Shown: in pieces, positions 12,152 to 24,299 of the stretch
Position numbering within the stretch: position 1 is the stretch's first letter
How the letters are laid out: each line of letters opens with the position of its first letter
From: Quercus robur
Taxonomy: Eukaryota; Streptophyta; Magnoliopsida; Fagales; Fagaceae
Assembly: GCF_932294415.1 (NCBI RefSeq)
Contig: NC_065536.1
Span: 3,348,001-3,412,000 of the forward strand
DNA: 64,000 nucleotides
Reading direction: 5' to 3'
Made by a program: the position numbers and the translations under genes
Notes under the pieces: model-generated
Told to the model about the DNA's origin: nothing
What the model saw: only the letters and a program-made list of their open reading frames with translations
The model's database searches: none

Positions 12152-13670
12152 AAAAGTTTTGGACAGAACCAAGACCTTGCATGATCCTCGGACTCAAGCC
12201 TATGGGGAAACCAAGTACACAAAAGAAAAAGCAAAAGTTTTGGACAGAACCAAGGCCTTGCATGGTCCTCGGACTCAAGCCTATGGGGAAACCAAGTACA
12301 CAAAAGAAAAAACATAAGTTTTGGACAGAACCAAGGCCTTGCATGGTCCTCGGACTCAAGCCTATGGGGAAACCAAGCACACAAAAGAAAAAGCAAAAGT
12401 TTTGGACAGAACCAAGGCCTTGCATGGTCCTCGGACTCAAGCCTGTGGGGAAACCAAGTACACAAAAGAAAAAACATAAGTTTAAGTTTTGGACAGAACC
12501 AAGGCCTTGCATGGTCCTCGGACTCAAGCCTATGGGGAAACCAAGCACACAAAAGAAAAAGCATAAGTTTTGGACAGAACCAAGGCCTTGCATGATCCTC
12601 GGACTCAAGCCTATGGGAAAACCAAGTACACAAAAGAAAAAGCATAAGTTTTGGACAGAACCAAGGCCTTGCATGGTCCTCGGACTCAAGCCTATGGGGA
12701 AACCAAGTACACAAAAGAAAAAGCATAAGTTTTGGACAGAACCAAGGCCTTGCATGGTCCTCGGACTCAAGCCTATGGGGAAACCAAGCACACAAAAGAA
12801 AAAGCATAAGTTTTGGACAGAACCAAGGCCTTGCATGGTCCTCGGACTCAAGCCTATGGGGAAACACAAAAGAAAAAGCATAAGTTTTGGACAGAACCAA
12901 GGCCTTGCATGGTCCTCGGACTCAAGCCTATGGGGAAACCAAGTACACAAAAGAAAAAGCAAAAGTTTTGGACAGAACCAAGGCCTTGCATGGTCCTCGG
13001 ACTCAAGCCTATGGGGAAACCAAGTACACAAAAAAAAAAACATAAGTTTTGGACAGAACCAAGGCCTTGCATGGTCCTCGGACTCAAGCCTATGGGAAAA
13101 CCAAGCACACAAAAGAAAAAGCATAAGTTTTGGACAGAACTAAGGCCTTGCATGGTCCTCGGACTCAAGCCTATGGGGAAACCAAGTACACAAAAGAAAA
13201 AGCATAAGTTTTGGACAGAACCAAGGCCTTGCATGGTCCTCGGACTCAAGCCTATGGGGAAACCAAGTACACAAAAGAAAAAGCATAAGTTTTGGACAGA
13301 ACCAAGGCCTTGCATGGTCCTCGGACTCAAGCCTATGGGGAAACCAAGCACACAAAAGAAAAAGCATAAGTTTTGGACAGAACCAAGGCCTTGCATGGTC
13401 CTCGGACTCAAGCCTATGGGGAAACACAAAAGAAAAAGCATAAGTTTTGGACAGAACCAAGGCCTTGCATGGTCCTCGGACTCAAGCCTATGGGGAAACC
13501 AAGTACACAAAAGAAAAAACATAAGTTTTGGACAGAACCAAGACCTTGCATGGTCCTCGGACTCAAGCTTATGGGGAAACCAAGTACACAAAAGAAAAAG
13601 CATAAGTTTTGGACAGAACCCAAGCCCTGCATGGTTCTCGGACTCAAGCCTATTGGAACGCCAACTACTC
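12152..13670 (+). repeat. Tandem array A: 19 units of an 81-bp monomer
   Basis: TTTTGGACAG recurs at 12157, 12238, 12319, 12400, 12487, 12568, 12649, 12730, 12811, 12885, 12966 and so on to 13607. The period is 81 bp, with one 87-bp unit (TTTAAG duplicated) and two 74-bp units (12811-12885, 13371-13445) missing part of the AAGTACAC spacer. The core contains GGCCTTGCATGG and GGTCCTCGGACTC. Because 81 is a multiple of 3, long ORFs of a 27-residue repeat are open on both strands; they are by-products. Units are very alike, implying recent expansion or homogenisation. Confidence 0.95.
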
Positions 13671-14036
13671 GGATGGGAAAGTCCTCGGCTCAAATACTGT
13701 AAAATGTTAAGGCCAGTGTGTTAAGATGGCAAAATGACCCCCTATTCAGTAGCCTAAGGAAACTGTTCATTTTGCGGGCGACATGTCCTCTGATAGTTAC
13801 GTCTTACATTGTATCGAACACTCAGTCCTCATCTCGGATAATTTTGAGGTAAGTGTCGTCCCTCACTGGTCGGCATTGCTATGTCAAATAATTCTATTAA
13901 AGTTAGGGTGGCATCTTTTTATTAGCAAGTATTTTGGCCTTAGTTGTCATTGATTCAAATGCTATGTTATTGTGCCGAGCAACGCTTGCAAATTTATAAA
14001 AACATAGAGACAGAACATGCAAAGTAAAATAACGAC

Positions 14037-14890
14037 AATTTTTATTAATATGAAAAATTATTACAACGTACAAAGAGGGGCTTAAACAAGCCTATACATA
14101 TAACATTAGTAATACAGATAAGTATCGTTATTCACAGTCAGATGTCTTGTGAATTCGTCTTCAAAGTCTCCAATCTCTGCCTCAGTGTTGCTCGTATTGA
14201 GAGAAGAACCTTCTTTAGAAAAAGTTGAAGGAGAAGGAAGAAGAAGATGAAGGACAAGGAAGAAGAGGATGGAGGAGATGAATGAGGAAGATGGAGGAGA
14301 TGAATGAGGAAGATGGAGGACATGAGTAAAAGAAGGAGGAGAAGAAGAGAGAAGAGATGAAAAGAAAGAGAAAGGAGCAAAAGAGGGAGAAGGAAAAGCA
14401 CCAGGATGGATCTGGTGGTGGAAAGAAGAAGAAAGAGAGGCGAAGGGGGGCGCCAGTGAACGAAGAGAGGAAGAAGCAGGGGCACTTAGTCCCTGCCCCA
14501 GTCCTGACTCCTAACACGCTGGCGCCATGTTAGATATGCTCGTGAGAGAGCGGGTGGTACTGATGATGTGCTTCCTCGGCTCAGTCACGCCGAAAGTGTG
14601 ACGTGACGAGTCCCTGCTTCGAATTTTGGCTAAAAGGAAGGCGAGACAAATCTTGAGTCTCTGCCATCCTTGCCCTGACCAAGCCATTTCGAGCTTCGCT
14701 AGAACATAGTGTTTCTGGGAGGGGAATGGTTTTTTCATTGCTTATTACTACGGTAAGTGTATTTCAGGCTAAGGTATAGCCGGAGAGTAAAAGTAAACTC
14801 CGGAAAGAATCTAAGGATTTCAAATTTTGGTGGGATTAAAGGGATTCATTTGTGGGGGGAACAACTCTTATTTCTTCCCTTTATATAGGG
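14037..14890 (-). other. Antisense cassette A1 in element A (ORF 14738-14511)
   Basis: Reading leftward: TATA box CCCTATATAAAGGG at about 14887, a 75-residue ORF from 14738 (MKKPFPSQKHYVLAKLEM..., then LLAKIRSRDSS.HTFGV), a long pyrimidine-rich stretch (14480-14215), then TTTGTACGTTGTA and AATAAA (14046-14041). Cassettes B1 and C1 have the same order at nearly the same spacing (about 680-700 bp from TATA to AATAAA; 840 here, with extra GA-rich repeats). No known protein is recognised. Confidence 0.5.
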
Positions 14891-15208
14891 GACGAAGAGG
14901 AGAGTACTTAATGTGTTCAGATCTCCTAGGAAATCTGCAAACATGAATATGCCCGTTTCGTCCCCCCACGTCATCAAAAACCGTTGAATCTGGGAAGTCT
15001 CGTAAAGGGAGGACATTAAAGACGCGCTTCGTATAACCAAACGGCATAAACGCATCATGCGCAATTTAAGAGGAATATCTTGTAGACCGGTACATTCCCT
15101 GGGCAGGTGAAGAGTCGCCAGCGTCAGTCAAGGGCTGAATTAAATGGGCCATAATAAAGGCTCGGTATTACCAAAACCCCCCTCTCCAACCAGGAAGTCG
15201 GACAGCAG

Positions 15209-15224
15209 GGTTTTGAGGGGCTAT
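15209..15224 (+). other. Polypurine-tract region of element A
   Basis: TTTTGAGGGGCTAT directly before the 3' LTR, preceded by GTCGGACAGCAGGG. The same words occur on the minus strand next to the 3' LTR of element B (24300-24327) and, with changes, of C. Confidence 0.75.
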
Positions 15225-16002
15225 TGTGGGGCCCAATAATTTATGGGTCATGTCCATTTGCTCGTGGGAAGTCCAAAGGCCCAAGCCAAAGAAAGCTACG
15301 GCCCAAGCTCAATAACATAAAGCCCAAACGGCCCGGAGATGTTGCTGAGGACAGTTCAGTCCTCAGCAGACCCAAAATTCCACCGAAGAAGAGGGGCAAA
15401 AACAGTATAGGACCAGACTGGAAAGGAGATCTAAAATATCTTGGGACAGCTGCCCTCATTACCCTTCCCAGATAAGACTCTACATCCAGCAGAGCCGGAT
15501 TCTTCGGCTTTATCAACCATCCCCAACAATTCTGGGATTAGACTGACGGGACAAATATCAGTCTCGTAAAAGTTGACCCTACACATGGACGAAGGATAGC
15601 AAACGTAGGCTAGTATAAAAGAGAAAGTAAGTAATCTGGAGAAGAGGAGGGGGGGGGGGGATCCCATCTCGCCTGGGAGGAAAAACTCCAGGGATGAGAA
15701 TGCCCGGATAATATATGTACACCACCACAAAAAACCCCACTGCCGGGTAACCGGGGAAAGGCATTAGTGCTCCTCGGACAGGATCCGAGGAGTCCAATCC
15801 TTCAGGTTATGAAGTTGTAGGGCTTGGATATCCATACTGAAGCCCTTTCTTACCTGAGTTCCCCTAAGATCCGGCCTGGACCAACGCCCCGTGACCAAAA
15901 CGATAGCCTTTTAAACCCACTCTCTATAAATCGTATTGCGAGGGATCTTTCATGTACGAGCCCAACATCATTATTGGGCCGTCTAGAAATCGTGCCCCTA
16001 CA
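15225..16002 (+). repeat. 3' LTR of element A
   Basis: 778 bp, nearly identical to 9618-10394. It carries the same TATA box and a changed G-box (CACATGG in place of CACGTGG). Confidence 0.92.
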
Positions 16003-16075
16003 ATGACTATCAATAATATTTAAATTATATATATAGGAATTATATTATGCATCTTATTGTATATTTTTAAGTGTA

Positions 16076-16419
16076 TATTAATAGGTAAAACTGAGAGAAA
16101 ATCCAATAAAATTGTATATTGAATTTTAATTGCTGTCTAATATTGTGCCACATGTCCTATCTGTATATATTTTTAATTTAGGTGAATTAATGTTGTGTAA
16201 AAGACAAAGAGTCTAATATAAATAAACCATAAAAAATCCAATAAAAAGAGTAAACTCATGTGCATATCCAAAAATAAAATTTAAAAAAAAAATAAAGAAG
16301 AAAGAAAGAGTAAAACTCATGTATATATCTATGACTTAAATAAAATATAATTTGAATCTATACATGTGTAATTGTGTTGTTTTTAATTGTACCGTACATA
16401 TGTATAGATTATACACTAG
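16076..16419 (+). mobile_element. Helitron-like unit 5
   Basis: From AATAGGTAAAACTGAGAG to GATTATACACTAG (CTAG at 16416-16419) followed by T. It is a diverged relative of units 1-4 (CCACATGTCC block, then a GTGATTG/ATTGTGTTG tail). Non-coding. Confidence 0.45.
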
Positions 16420-16833
16420 TATATTTATATAGCCAAAACTTAGAAAAAATCCAATGAGATTTTAATTGAATTCTCAATTTTGTGTCACATGTCCCATTTA
16501 ATTTTTAATTTTGTGCCAAGTGAATTATTATGCGTAAAAACTGAAGAGTCCAAATCCAATTAGATTCTAAATTAGATTTTAATTGGATTCTAATATTCTG
16601 CCACGTGTCCATCTAAATTTTTAATTTTTGTGGCAAGTGAATTATTGGATGCAAAAACCAAAGAATGTAAAACCAATTAAATTCTAAATCATATATATAT
16701 AATGAGAAACCATTACATATTTTAAAAATATATGGTTTAAAAACAGTGTAAGCTAATACCATATATAATTTGGACTATATAATTGTGATTGTTTTTAATT
16801 GTATTTGTACATATACACAAAATTACACACTAG
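16420..16833 (+). mobile_element. Helitron-like unit 6
   Basis: Follows unit 5 without a gap (TATATTTATATAGCCAAAAC) and ends AAAATTACACACTAG at 16833 followed by T. Contains two diverged AATTAGATTCTAAATTAGA / CCACGTGTCC blocks. Non-coding. Confidence 0.45.
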
Positions 16834-17695
16834 TTTTCTTAATAGAAGAATCAGACAATGTCACCAAGTCACGAAACTCTTGATAAATGAAGACCATAAT
16901 TTGGTTTGACATGGAAGTGTCATTTATCATTTAATGATGGGTATTCAAGCTTGAGTTCACATGAAATGGATTTGCGCTGAAGAAAGATTAATTTACAATC
17001 TTCCTATTCTCAAAATATTGATAATAACCATAATTCTTACCAATCTCTCACCTCCCAGAAAAAAATAATAATAATAATGGTCAACATGATTTTGTTTGCT
17101 AACTCTTCTTTTCGTAGCAATGAAGATTTGACACGATTGTTCTCAAAAAAAAAAGATTTGACACGATTAAAGGATTTTATTAACTTCTACATTAGTCAAA
17201 GAAGTGAAAAAGGAATCTCTATTAAATATTGCAAGTATTAGTATATGTCTAAAATGAAGCCCAGCTAGTTCCATGCATCTAATAATGCAAAGACCATACC
17301 TTTTTTCAATACACAATTTTAAATAGTCTTAGATCAAGTTTTTGCAAGGATTATGGTAAGAGTACCTATGGGTTATAGTGCACTAGCTCTATGGTAAGTT
17401 TGGCATTAGTTTTTAGTTTTTATGTATAGCTTTTTAAAATCTTAATTTTTTCCGCATTTTCTCACTCTTTTAAATTTTTTCAAAGTACAAGTATACTTTA
17501 ACACACTTTCAGCAAAAAAATTTCTACAAAAACCTAAATAAACTATTCCCAAACTAACATTAAAGATTATGTATTTGATACATAAAATGTTCAATGAATA
17601 TTAAAAACCACCATGTTTACAGCATTTTAAATCTGACTCAACAAACCACATTAATGTTCTCGTCCCCTTTCTTATCTTTTTCTCAAAGAATATAT

Positions 17696-17737
<42 letters not shown>

Positions 17738-20150
17738 TAGATGAGCTTGCCACAGCTTCTTTCTCATTTACACGTCAAGACACCTTCTGAAAATTTCACA
17801 TGCTGAACTAGACTCCACTTGCTTAGGTGGTGGACAATGTTTTTCGTATTTTCTAATCTTTGGTAAATTGGTGTGATGGTTTTCTATGTTTAATGGAAAA
17901 TAAATCCAATAGAAATGGAAAATGCTTACCACTTTTGAAACATTACATTCTCCATTGTTTTTTTTTAAGAAATTCATAAACGTGCCCTTAGAGAATAGAG
18001 AGTGGTGGACATTTTCTGAAATGTTACATACTCAACAAACTTGCCAAACCATCTCGAATAAACTCCACACAACAAGTATCTCTCCCAATATTAATGTCTC
18101 TATCTTCGCTTCTCTCACTCTTCTGAGTCTAAACGTTGATTGGCATTGATATTAAAAAAAAAAAAAAAAAAAATTATTTTTGTAAATTATTATTTTTTCT
18201 TAAATCAGTTGTTTTCCCACTTAATTTTTTGAATAGATTTCAATGTGAGATCTATTTTCCAATTTGAGGCTCTTAGATGGTCAAAAAAAAAAAATTCTAT
18301 TTGGAGTTTGTATCCATGAATAGAAGTTTTTGTTTATATGATTATTTGGAATTAAAAGAAATATTAATGATTTTCTGTACAAATCACATAATAATAGAAT
18401 ATGTTTTCAGACCCATTTTCAGGATAACAATCAAACACAAGAAAACAAGTTAGTTTTCCAAAAAACGTTTCCATCAAAACAAATTGAGTGTTAAATTACC
18501 GACATTTTTTTCCTCATAGAATCTATATAACACCCAAAAGTTGAAGTATAACATTTATTGTTGCTATGTTTCTATTGAACCACATTAGCGTAACATTTTA
18601 GTTCACTTTAATCTATTTTGATCCACTCGGTCTATTGGGGTCTAGTTCATTTTGATTTACTTTGGTCCATCCAGTCTCAGTCCACTTTGGTAATGCTTTG
18701 GGAGCTCCATCATTGACAGTTATGTCACATACTTAGGGTAATCTTGGTAGATGGGTTAGGGACTCACACTTGTAAGTCACTTACTATTTCATTTTTCACT
18801 TAACAAAAAAACAAATCTTCAAATTTTTAGTACTACTAATACATATGTGCGGCCGAGGACTATGCTTACAACTTAAAGAACCTCTGATGTAAGTTAACAA
18901 ATATGCGGGGAAAGACATAGTAACTCAATACAAAACATTGACATATTGGATGAACCTGGTTGCTTACTTTCTTCTGTAATAGAAATATAGCAATCTCATC
19001 TAAATGACTTTCTGTTTATCTCATTACCCTACTTAATTAGAAATCAGGTCCTCATCTTTAAAAGTATGCATGGGGCTGCAACAAGTAACATCCACCATTG
19101 AATTAACCACAAACAAGGCACCAATGATCAAATTTGATATGTGGTTAATTCCAAGGAATATGTTACAGTTAGTGGTGCAGGACAATATTGCTTTTATCCC
19201 TGGCTACTTTTATAGATAGATCAGTGGCCTTCCACTTTCCAAATAATAGAATGAAGAAACCTTTGTCTCAGATTATGCAATTTCAACAATTCATCTGACC
19301 AATAAAGCAATCATATGACATCAAGCTGCCTCATACAATTGTCCAACTAGGCAGTCATTTAACAAGGAAATAAGGTTAGCAATTACATAAATAAATAATG
19401 TGACAAAACTGGGAAAAGTACATATTTAAACTCAGCATTTCCTAGCTACTTGGTAACTGAGAGCTCATGCCACCAAAAATCAGAAAAAAGAAATAACATT
19501 TCTACAGGAAATTGATCCAATGGTTTCCTATAGACTAATTTTCATGTGAGAATAGTGAGTTTGTCATGTTGATAATTTCATCTTGCATGATGATAACTTC
19601 ATCTTGTACTCTTCATGCATATGGAGTCCTAAAACACTTGTCACAACCGCTATAAAGCCATTTTAGGACAATTGATGCCTAGATGAAGATGTTCAGCATT
19701 TTTTTTGTGACAGCTGAGAAAGGCATAGTGATGGTGAGGAAAACACAATGATTCCATCAAAAAGGGATTTTTCTTGGAACAGAATTTTCCCTCCAACTCA
19801 CTATATGGCATTCAACTGATCATCCACACGTGATCAATTTAATAGTCAAGTTACTTGATTAAATATGGCTTAACATGTCATGTGATTAAAGTACATGTGT
19901 TTAATCATCTAAATGCCATGTAATTGGTTGGAGGACATTTCTTCAATCCAATTTAAAGGAAAACTGTTCTTTTACTTGGAACCCTCATGTTTTGCTTTTA
20001 GCAACAGACCTTTGTATAGAGCACCTGGCAATTGAAAGGGTGAGATACCAGCCCCATGAAATATGAATTGGCTATACTGATGCCCACCAGAAATCTATAG
20101 CATCATCATGTCCACGCACAAAATTCCAGTTTGCACCTCACAAAAGCGAA
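16834..20150. other. Intergenic DNA downstream of the pseudouridine synthase gene
   Basis: AT-rich, no gene recognised. 16900-17780 is a diverged copy of 4600-5100. A (TA)n microsatellite lies at 17705-17730. The last 70-100 bases before 20224 probably form the 3' UTR of the neighbouring gene. Confidence 0.55.
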
Positions 20151-20223
20151 AAGTCTAATAATGCCAAGAGAATCTTCCTCAGCCCGATACATCCAACAGG
20201 AAGCAAAGTAGGCCCTTTTGATA

Positions 20224-22997
20224 TTATTGTTGCAATGCCTGGCTGGCCCATGAAGGCAGAGGTGCACAAAATGTTACTGGAAGACCAGTAACAGGGTGCT
20301 CAAAAGACAAGCTCTCTGCATGAAGTTCATGCCCATCATAACTTCTCCCTTTCCAATCTTTGACACCCTCATATTTCACATCCCCTATAATAGGAATTCC
20401 AAGATACTGGCAATGCAAGCGGATTTGATGTGTTCTTCCATTCCGAGGATAAGCTCTTACCACTACCTCATCCTTCTTCACATCACTGTCTATTAAAGCT
20501 TTCTCTTCAACTACTACAGTATTTTCTTCATCTTTCCTAAATTCAGATCTCTCTTTGAAGGACCCTTGTCCATTTATTGATAATACTTCAAATGATGTTT
20601 CCATGTCTTTGACCATTGACCCACCTGGTAGTACCCGGCCCACATCTGATGCAGCATACACACGATAAGCCCCAAATTTTGACCGTCCATGACCTGATTT
20701 AATGGTTATTTTTTCCCATTTTGGAGCTGGACCAACGCAGAGGGCAATGTATGTTTTGGTAACCTTGTGATCAGTGAATTCCTTAACCATCTTAGAGGCT
20801 ACTTTGTGGGACTTTGTTATTAGCATAACACCACTGGTGTCGCGATCAAGTCTATTAGCTAGATGAAGCTCTGGAGGGCTCCCTACATTGAAACAGTTTT
20901 AACTCAGTTCCATATTCAAGAAAGAGCTATGACTTAATCTGTCAGAAAGCACCATTAATAGTTCCTGTTCATTTAAGAGCACATATTTAGCATTCACAAA
21001 TCCAATCAAATGTATGGTTTGCTGCTTACGGAATCTAGTTATGGACATCAGATGGTGTTAGATTTCACATACTTTGTTGCAAAGTGACTTGAAATATCTA
21101 TATTCATAATAATCTAGTGTAAGATGCATTTCAAATTTATTCACTAACCATCAAGCCCTGTATATGTAAAGGAAGCAATATTAAGAAGCAAATTCAAAGC
21201 ACATCCTGGCAATTTAAGAAACTCTTAGTCAACTAACTCTATCAAGCACCGAAATAATTTTTATTGTCAGCTTGTAGTGCTATATGGCACTGATTTGATA
21301 ACGACCTCATATTAAACAGACAAAGATGTATGAACAAAATTCCAACTCAAATCTAGCAATCAGTAAACTTCTTGTGGAATACAATTCCTTTGAAAAACAA
21401 ATTGAATTTATGAGGATGCACATTTTATAAAACTCCATTTAGCAATCAAATAAACTTTACACAACTATCTCTAGAAGCTTAATATGTCAGAAAGCACCAC
21501 TAATAGTTCCTGTTCATTATAGAGTACATATTTAGCATTCACAAATCCAATCAATTGTATGGCTTGCAGCTTACAGGATCTAGTTAAGGGAATCGGATGC
21601 TGTTAGAATTCACATAAGTTGTTGCTGAATAACTTGAAATATCTATATTCATAAGCACCTCATATAAGATGCATTTCAAGTTTATTCACTAATGAACAAG
21701 CCGGTATACGTGATGGAAGCTCATTTTATTGAGAAGCAATTTCAAATTGCAGTCCAGGAATTACAGCAACACTATAACAGTCAACTTAACTCTATCAAGC
21801 ACCACAATATTTCCTATTATCAACTTGTATTTAATAAGATGCTGATTTGACAACAGCCGTTTTATCAAACAGACAAAGATGAATGAACAAAACTACAACT
21901 CAAGTCCAGCAATCAGTTAGCTTCTTGTGGAGTACAATACCTTGAAAACCAAATTCAATTTACTTGGATGCACATTTTATAAAACTCCATCAAGCAATCA
22001 TTTAGTTTTACATGAATATACTCTAGCAGTTCATCACCCTAGTAATTCTTCACTCTTAGTTATCTAGAATATATTGTTTCATTCAATCCAACAAACTTCA
22101 TCTAAGTTCAACATTTCCCAACCTCTTCCCTCCAAGTGCTCGCCAAGGAAACCACCATACGGATTATAAAACCATTCACAAATATTGAATTCATGCTCTA
22201 TCTTGCTCTAGTTTAAAAGAAAACACAAATGAACTCAATAGTTCTATAGGCTAATCAACAGCATTGCATCCAAAAATATATATTATCTTCTTTTCTTTTC
22301 CTATACGTCCTCAGCAAAGTTATCATTTTTATATAAGCATTTCAGCTTCTCCATTGTAGCTTTATATGAGCTAAACATAATTCATATAAAACCAGCCGTC
22401 CGAGTTCTCAAATTTCACCAAATACCCACAAAATAAAAAACCGAGAACAAGCCAATGGAGACCTTCATCGAGTCTCCTGACTCAGACCGAGTCAAACTCG
22501 GACCCAGTGACCGAGTCAAACTCAGCCGTCCGAGTCCTCACATTCCACCGAATACCCACAAAACAAAAAACCGAGAACAATTCAAAAACAGCTTCACTGA
22601 GTTAAAAAGACGTACCTGACTCGGCCGAGTCACACTCACACAGAGCCATAGGCACCGATTCGAAGACTCGTTCACAGTACCAACCCTGAGGCTTGTTCAC
22701 AACAACGAACCACTGGTCCTGGTATATCACATCAGGTCTTGGCAACGCAAAGAAGGAGTTGGACTTGGCAGACATTGCTCTGCTGAGCTCTATGTCCTTG
22801 GAGATAAGAGGAGGTCGAGGAGAGAGTGGCACTGGGTAATTCTGTAGGTTTTGAAGGTCGTTTTGGGAATTGGGATTTGTGGTTGAGTCAGCTTCGCCGC
22901 TTGAGTTTGGCATGGTGGCCATGGTGGTGAAGGAGCAGATTTGGGGTTTGGGGAACTTGGTAAAGAAGAGGGTGGGTTGTTGGAGTTGAAGTAGCAT
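20224..22997 (-). CDS. RluA-family RNA pseudouridine synthase (plant RPUSD1-like), organelle-targeted
   Basis: Converts uridine to pseudouridine in RNA. Two exons, 22616-22997 and 20224-20882, joined at AG-GTACGT / GTAG-GGAGC, give 346 residues. Seen: a Ser/Thr-rich N-terminus suggesting an organellar transit peptide, VVNKPQG near residue 108, the catalytic motif RLDRDTSG at 138-145 (Asp140 expected to be catalytic; the usual HRLD is NRLD here), and the C-terminal signature RNGRTHQIRLHCQYLGIPIIGD. It belongs to the large-subunit-type RluA/RluC/RluD group. Substrate RNA cannot be read from sequence. The start could also be a later Met (26 or 29). The 1.73-kb intron carries a diverged 540-bp tandem duplication. 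In Arabidopsis the homologue adjoins the release-factor gene, as here. Confidence 0.93.
20938..22040. repeat. Diverged ~547-bp tandem duplication inside the pseudouridine synthase intron
   Basis: GTCAGAAAGCACCA at 20941 recurs near 21488. The following AATAGTTCCTGTTCATT, the CACAAATCCAATCAA block, the TGAAATATCTATATTCATAA block, AAACAGACAAAGATG and ACTCCAT...AGCAATCA recur in the same order. Small indels and many substitutions show the event is old. Confidence 0.8.
22390..22590. repeat. 130-bp tandem duplication next to exon 1 of the pseudouridine synthase gene
   Basis: CAGCCGTCCGAGT recurs at 22394 and 22524, each followed by matching CACCRAATACCCACAAA and AACCGAGAACAA words. GACCGAGTCAAACTC is repeated between them. 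It lies just inside the intron, 25-220 bases from the donor at 22615. Confidence 0.8.
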
Positions 22998-23523
22998 TTG
23001 TGCGAACCGTCGTCGTTTTGCTATTGGCCAATTCCATAAAATACTATTTCTTCTATTTTATTTTTGTTTTTCTTTAATAAAAATAAATTTAAACTATGTA
23101 AAAAAAAATTCTCCGAACATTGTTAAAGGAAACTTCCTTTAACTCAATATATGGTAGTTAAAGAGACAATTCACTTATGTGAAAAGTTTCATAAGTTGCC
23201 ATGTAATAAAGTGGAGTAAAAATTATATACTTTTTATATGTATCCTAATTAGATTATTTTTATAACTTATTTTTTATCATTTCTAAAATACTTGTTTTCT
23301 CTCTTTTAACAATCTCACCGCTACTTATCTCATTTATCTTTTATCTTTTATTTATTTATTAACCATGAAGATACATTATTAGAGAATAGAGATGACAAAT
23401 TTATTTTAATGGCATAATTTAAGTGTAAATTGTCTAATGTCTTCTTCTTCTTCTTTTGAATTAAACTGTCTAATGTCTATTAAAACTATATAATAGCTTT
23501 AGGATTGACTACTATTATGACCA
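22998..23523. other. Upstream region of the pseudouridine synthase gene
   Basis: AT-rich non-coding DNA. Promoter expected here for the minus-strand gene; no clear box seen. Confidence 0.4.
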
Positions 23524-23621
23524 CTAACTTGTAACCCTATGCATATACATGGATACACTTAAAAATATATAATAAGATGCATAATATAATTCTTATATAT
23601 AATTTGAATACTATTGATAGT

Positions 23622-24299
23622 TGTAAGGACTCAATTTGTAACAACCCAAAATGATACTAGGTTCGCACGTAAAAAAGGCCCAAACAATATCATTTGTAGA
23701 GCGTGGGTTTGAAAGGCTAGGTCTTGATTACCGGACGGTGGTTAGCCGTGGTGTTCATACAGAATTAAGCCGTGTTCGCTCAAGGAGTCTTTCTCCTTGA
23801 GGCAGTCTGGGAGACTCTGGTTCTTGGCCTTTTTTCCCAGCCCCCTTTCCCGAATTGCTTGCTTCCCCTTTTATATTAGCCTGTATCTCTTATCTTACGT
23901 CCACATGTAGGTTCAACTTTCCAGGACTGATACTTGTCCCATCAGCCCATACCCAAAGTGGTTGGGAGTGGTTGTAAAAGTTGAAGAGCATGGCTTTGTC
24001 AGGTGCAGAGCATTCAATGGCAGTAATGGCAGTTTTCCCTTTGTCCTTGGTCGTTATACTATCCAGCGTCCCTTTCTTTATCAACATAGATATTTTAGGT
24101 TTTTCCCAAAACTGTTCCTATACCGCTCTTGCCCTTTCTTTCAGGGAGACCTTGGATATGCCGAGGATAAAATTATCCTCGGCTATGTCTCAAGACTACT
24201 TGGACTTTTATTACACGTCCTCGGCTATACCCCTCCTCGGCTCGGGCCTTGGGCCCCAATGTAAAAATAGGCCAGGGCCACAATTTCTCGGGCCCCACA
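23622..24299 (-). repeat. 3' LTR of element B
   Basis: Shown on the plus strand as TGTAAGGACTCAATTTG...GGGCCCCACA. On the minus strand TATAAAAGG lies about 35 bases after a CTACATGTGGAC (a mutated G-box). Confidence 0.9.

Larger units (their letters stand above)
9618..16002 (+). mobile_element. LTR retroelement A: non-autonomous, LARD-like, 6385 bp
   Basis: Complete element with TG...CA ends, perfect 5-bp target duplication ATGAC (9613-9617, 16003-16007), 777/778-bp LTRs, a primer-binding site after the 5' LTR and a G-rich polypurine tract before the 3' LTR. By eye the LTRs differ at about 13 substitutions, mostly C/T, and one G-run length change, so insertion was fairly recent. The internal 4.8 kb has no gag, protease, reverse transcriptase, RNase H or integrase motif in any frame. 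It holds two repeats of an 81-bp monomer near the PBS, an antisense cassette (11.1-11.8 kb), a 19-unit array (12.15-13.67 kb) and a second antisense cassette (14.0-14.9 kb). It must rely on an autonomous partner not seen here. LARD naming follows size and lack of coding. Confidence 0.9.
9283..16075 (+). mobile_element. Helitron-like unit 4, split by LTR element A
   Basis: Starts TTTATATATATAATAATAGG next to the CTAG of unit 3. Its body stops at 9617, where element A is inserted, and resumes at 16003 with ATGACTATCAATAATATTT. The expected 3' tail is missing after about 16075, where unit 5 begins. Confidence 0.55.

Noticed and set aside
12152..13670. CRISPR-like regular repeats
   Set aside because: Repeats are contiguous without unique spacers and the DNA is a plant nuclear sequence.
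12001..13724. ORFs of about 280-330 residues on both strands made of a repeated 27-residue unit
   Set aside because: They arise because the 81-bp DNA repeat is a multiple of three and happens to lack stops. Several overlapping frames on both strands are equally open and there is no non-repetitive domain.
14138..14517. Leu/Phe/Ser-rich ORFs in element A
   Set aside because: They translate a pyrimidine-rich tract; similar nonsense appears in several frames, and the longer one opens with GTG, not ATG.
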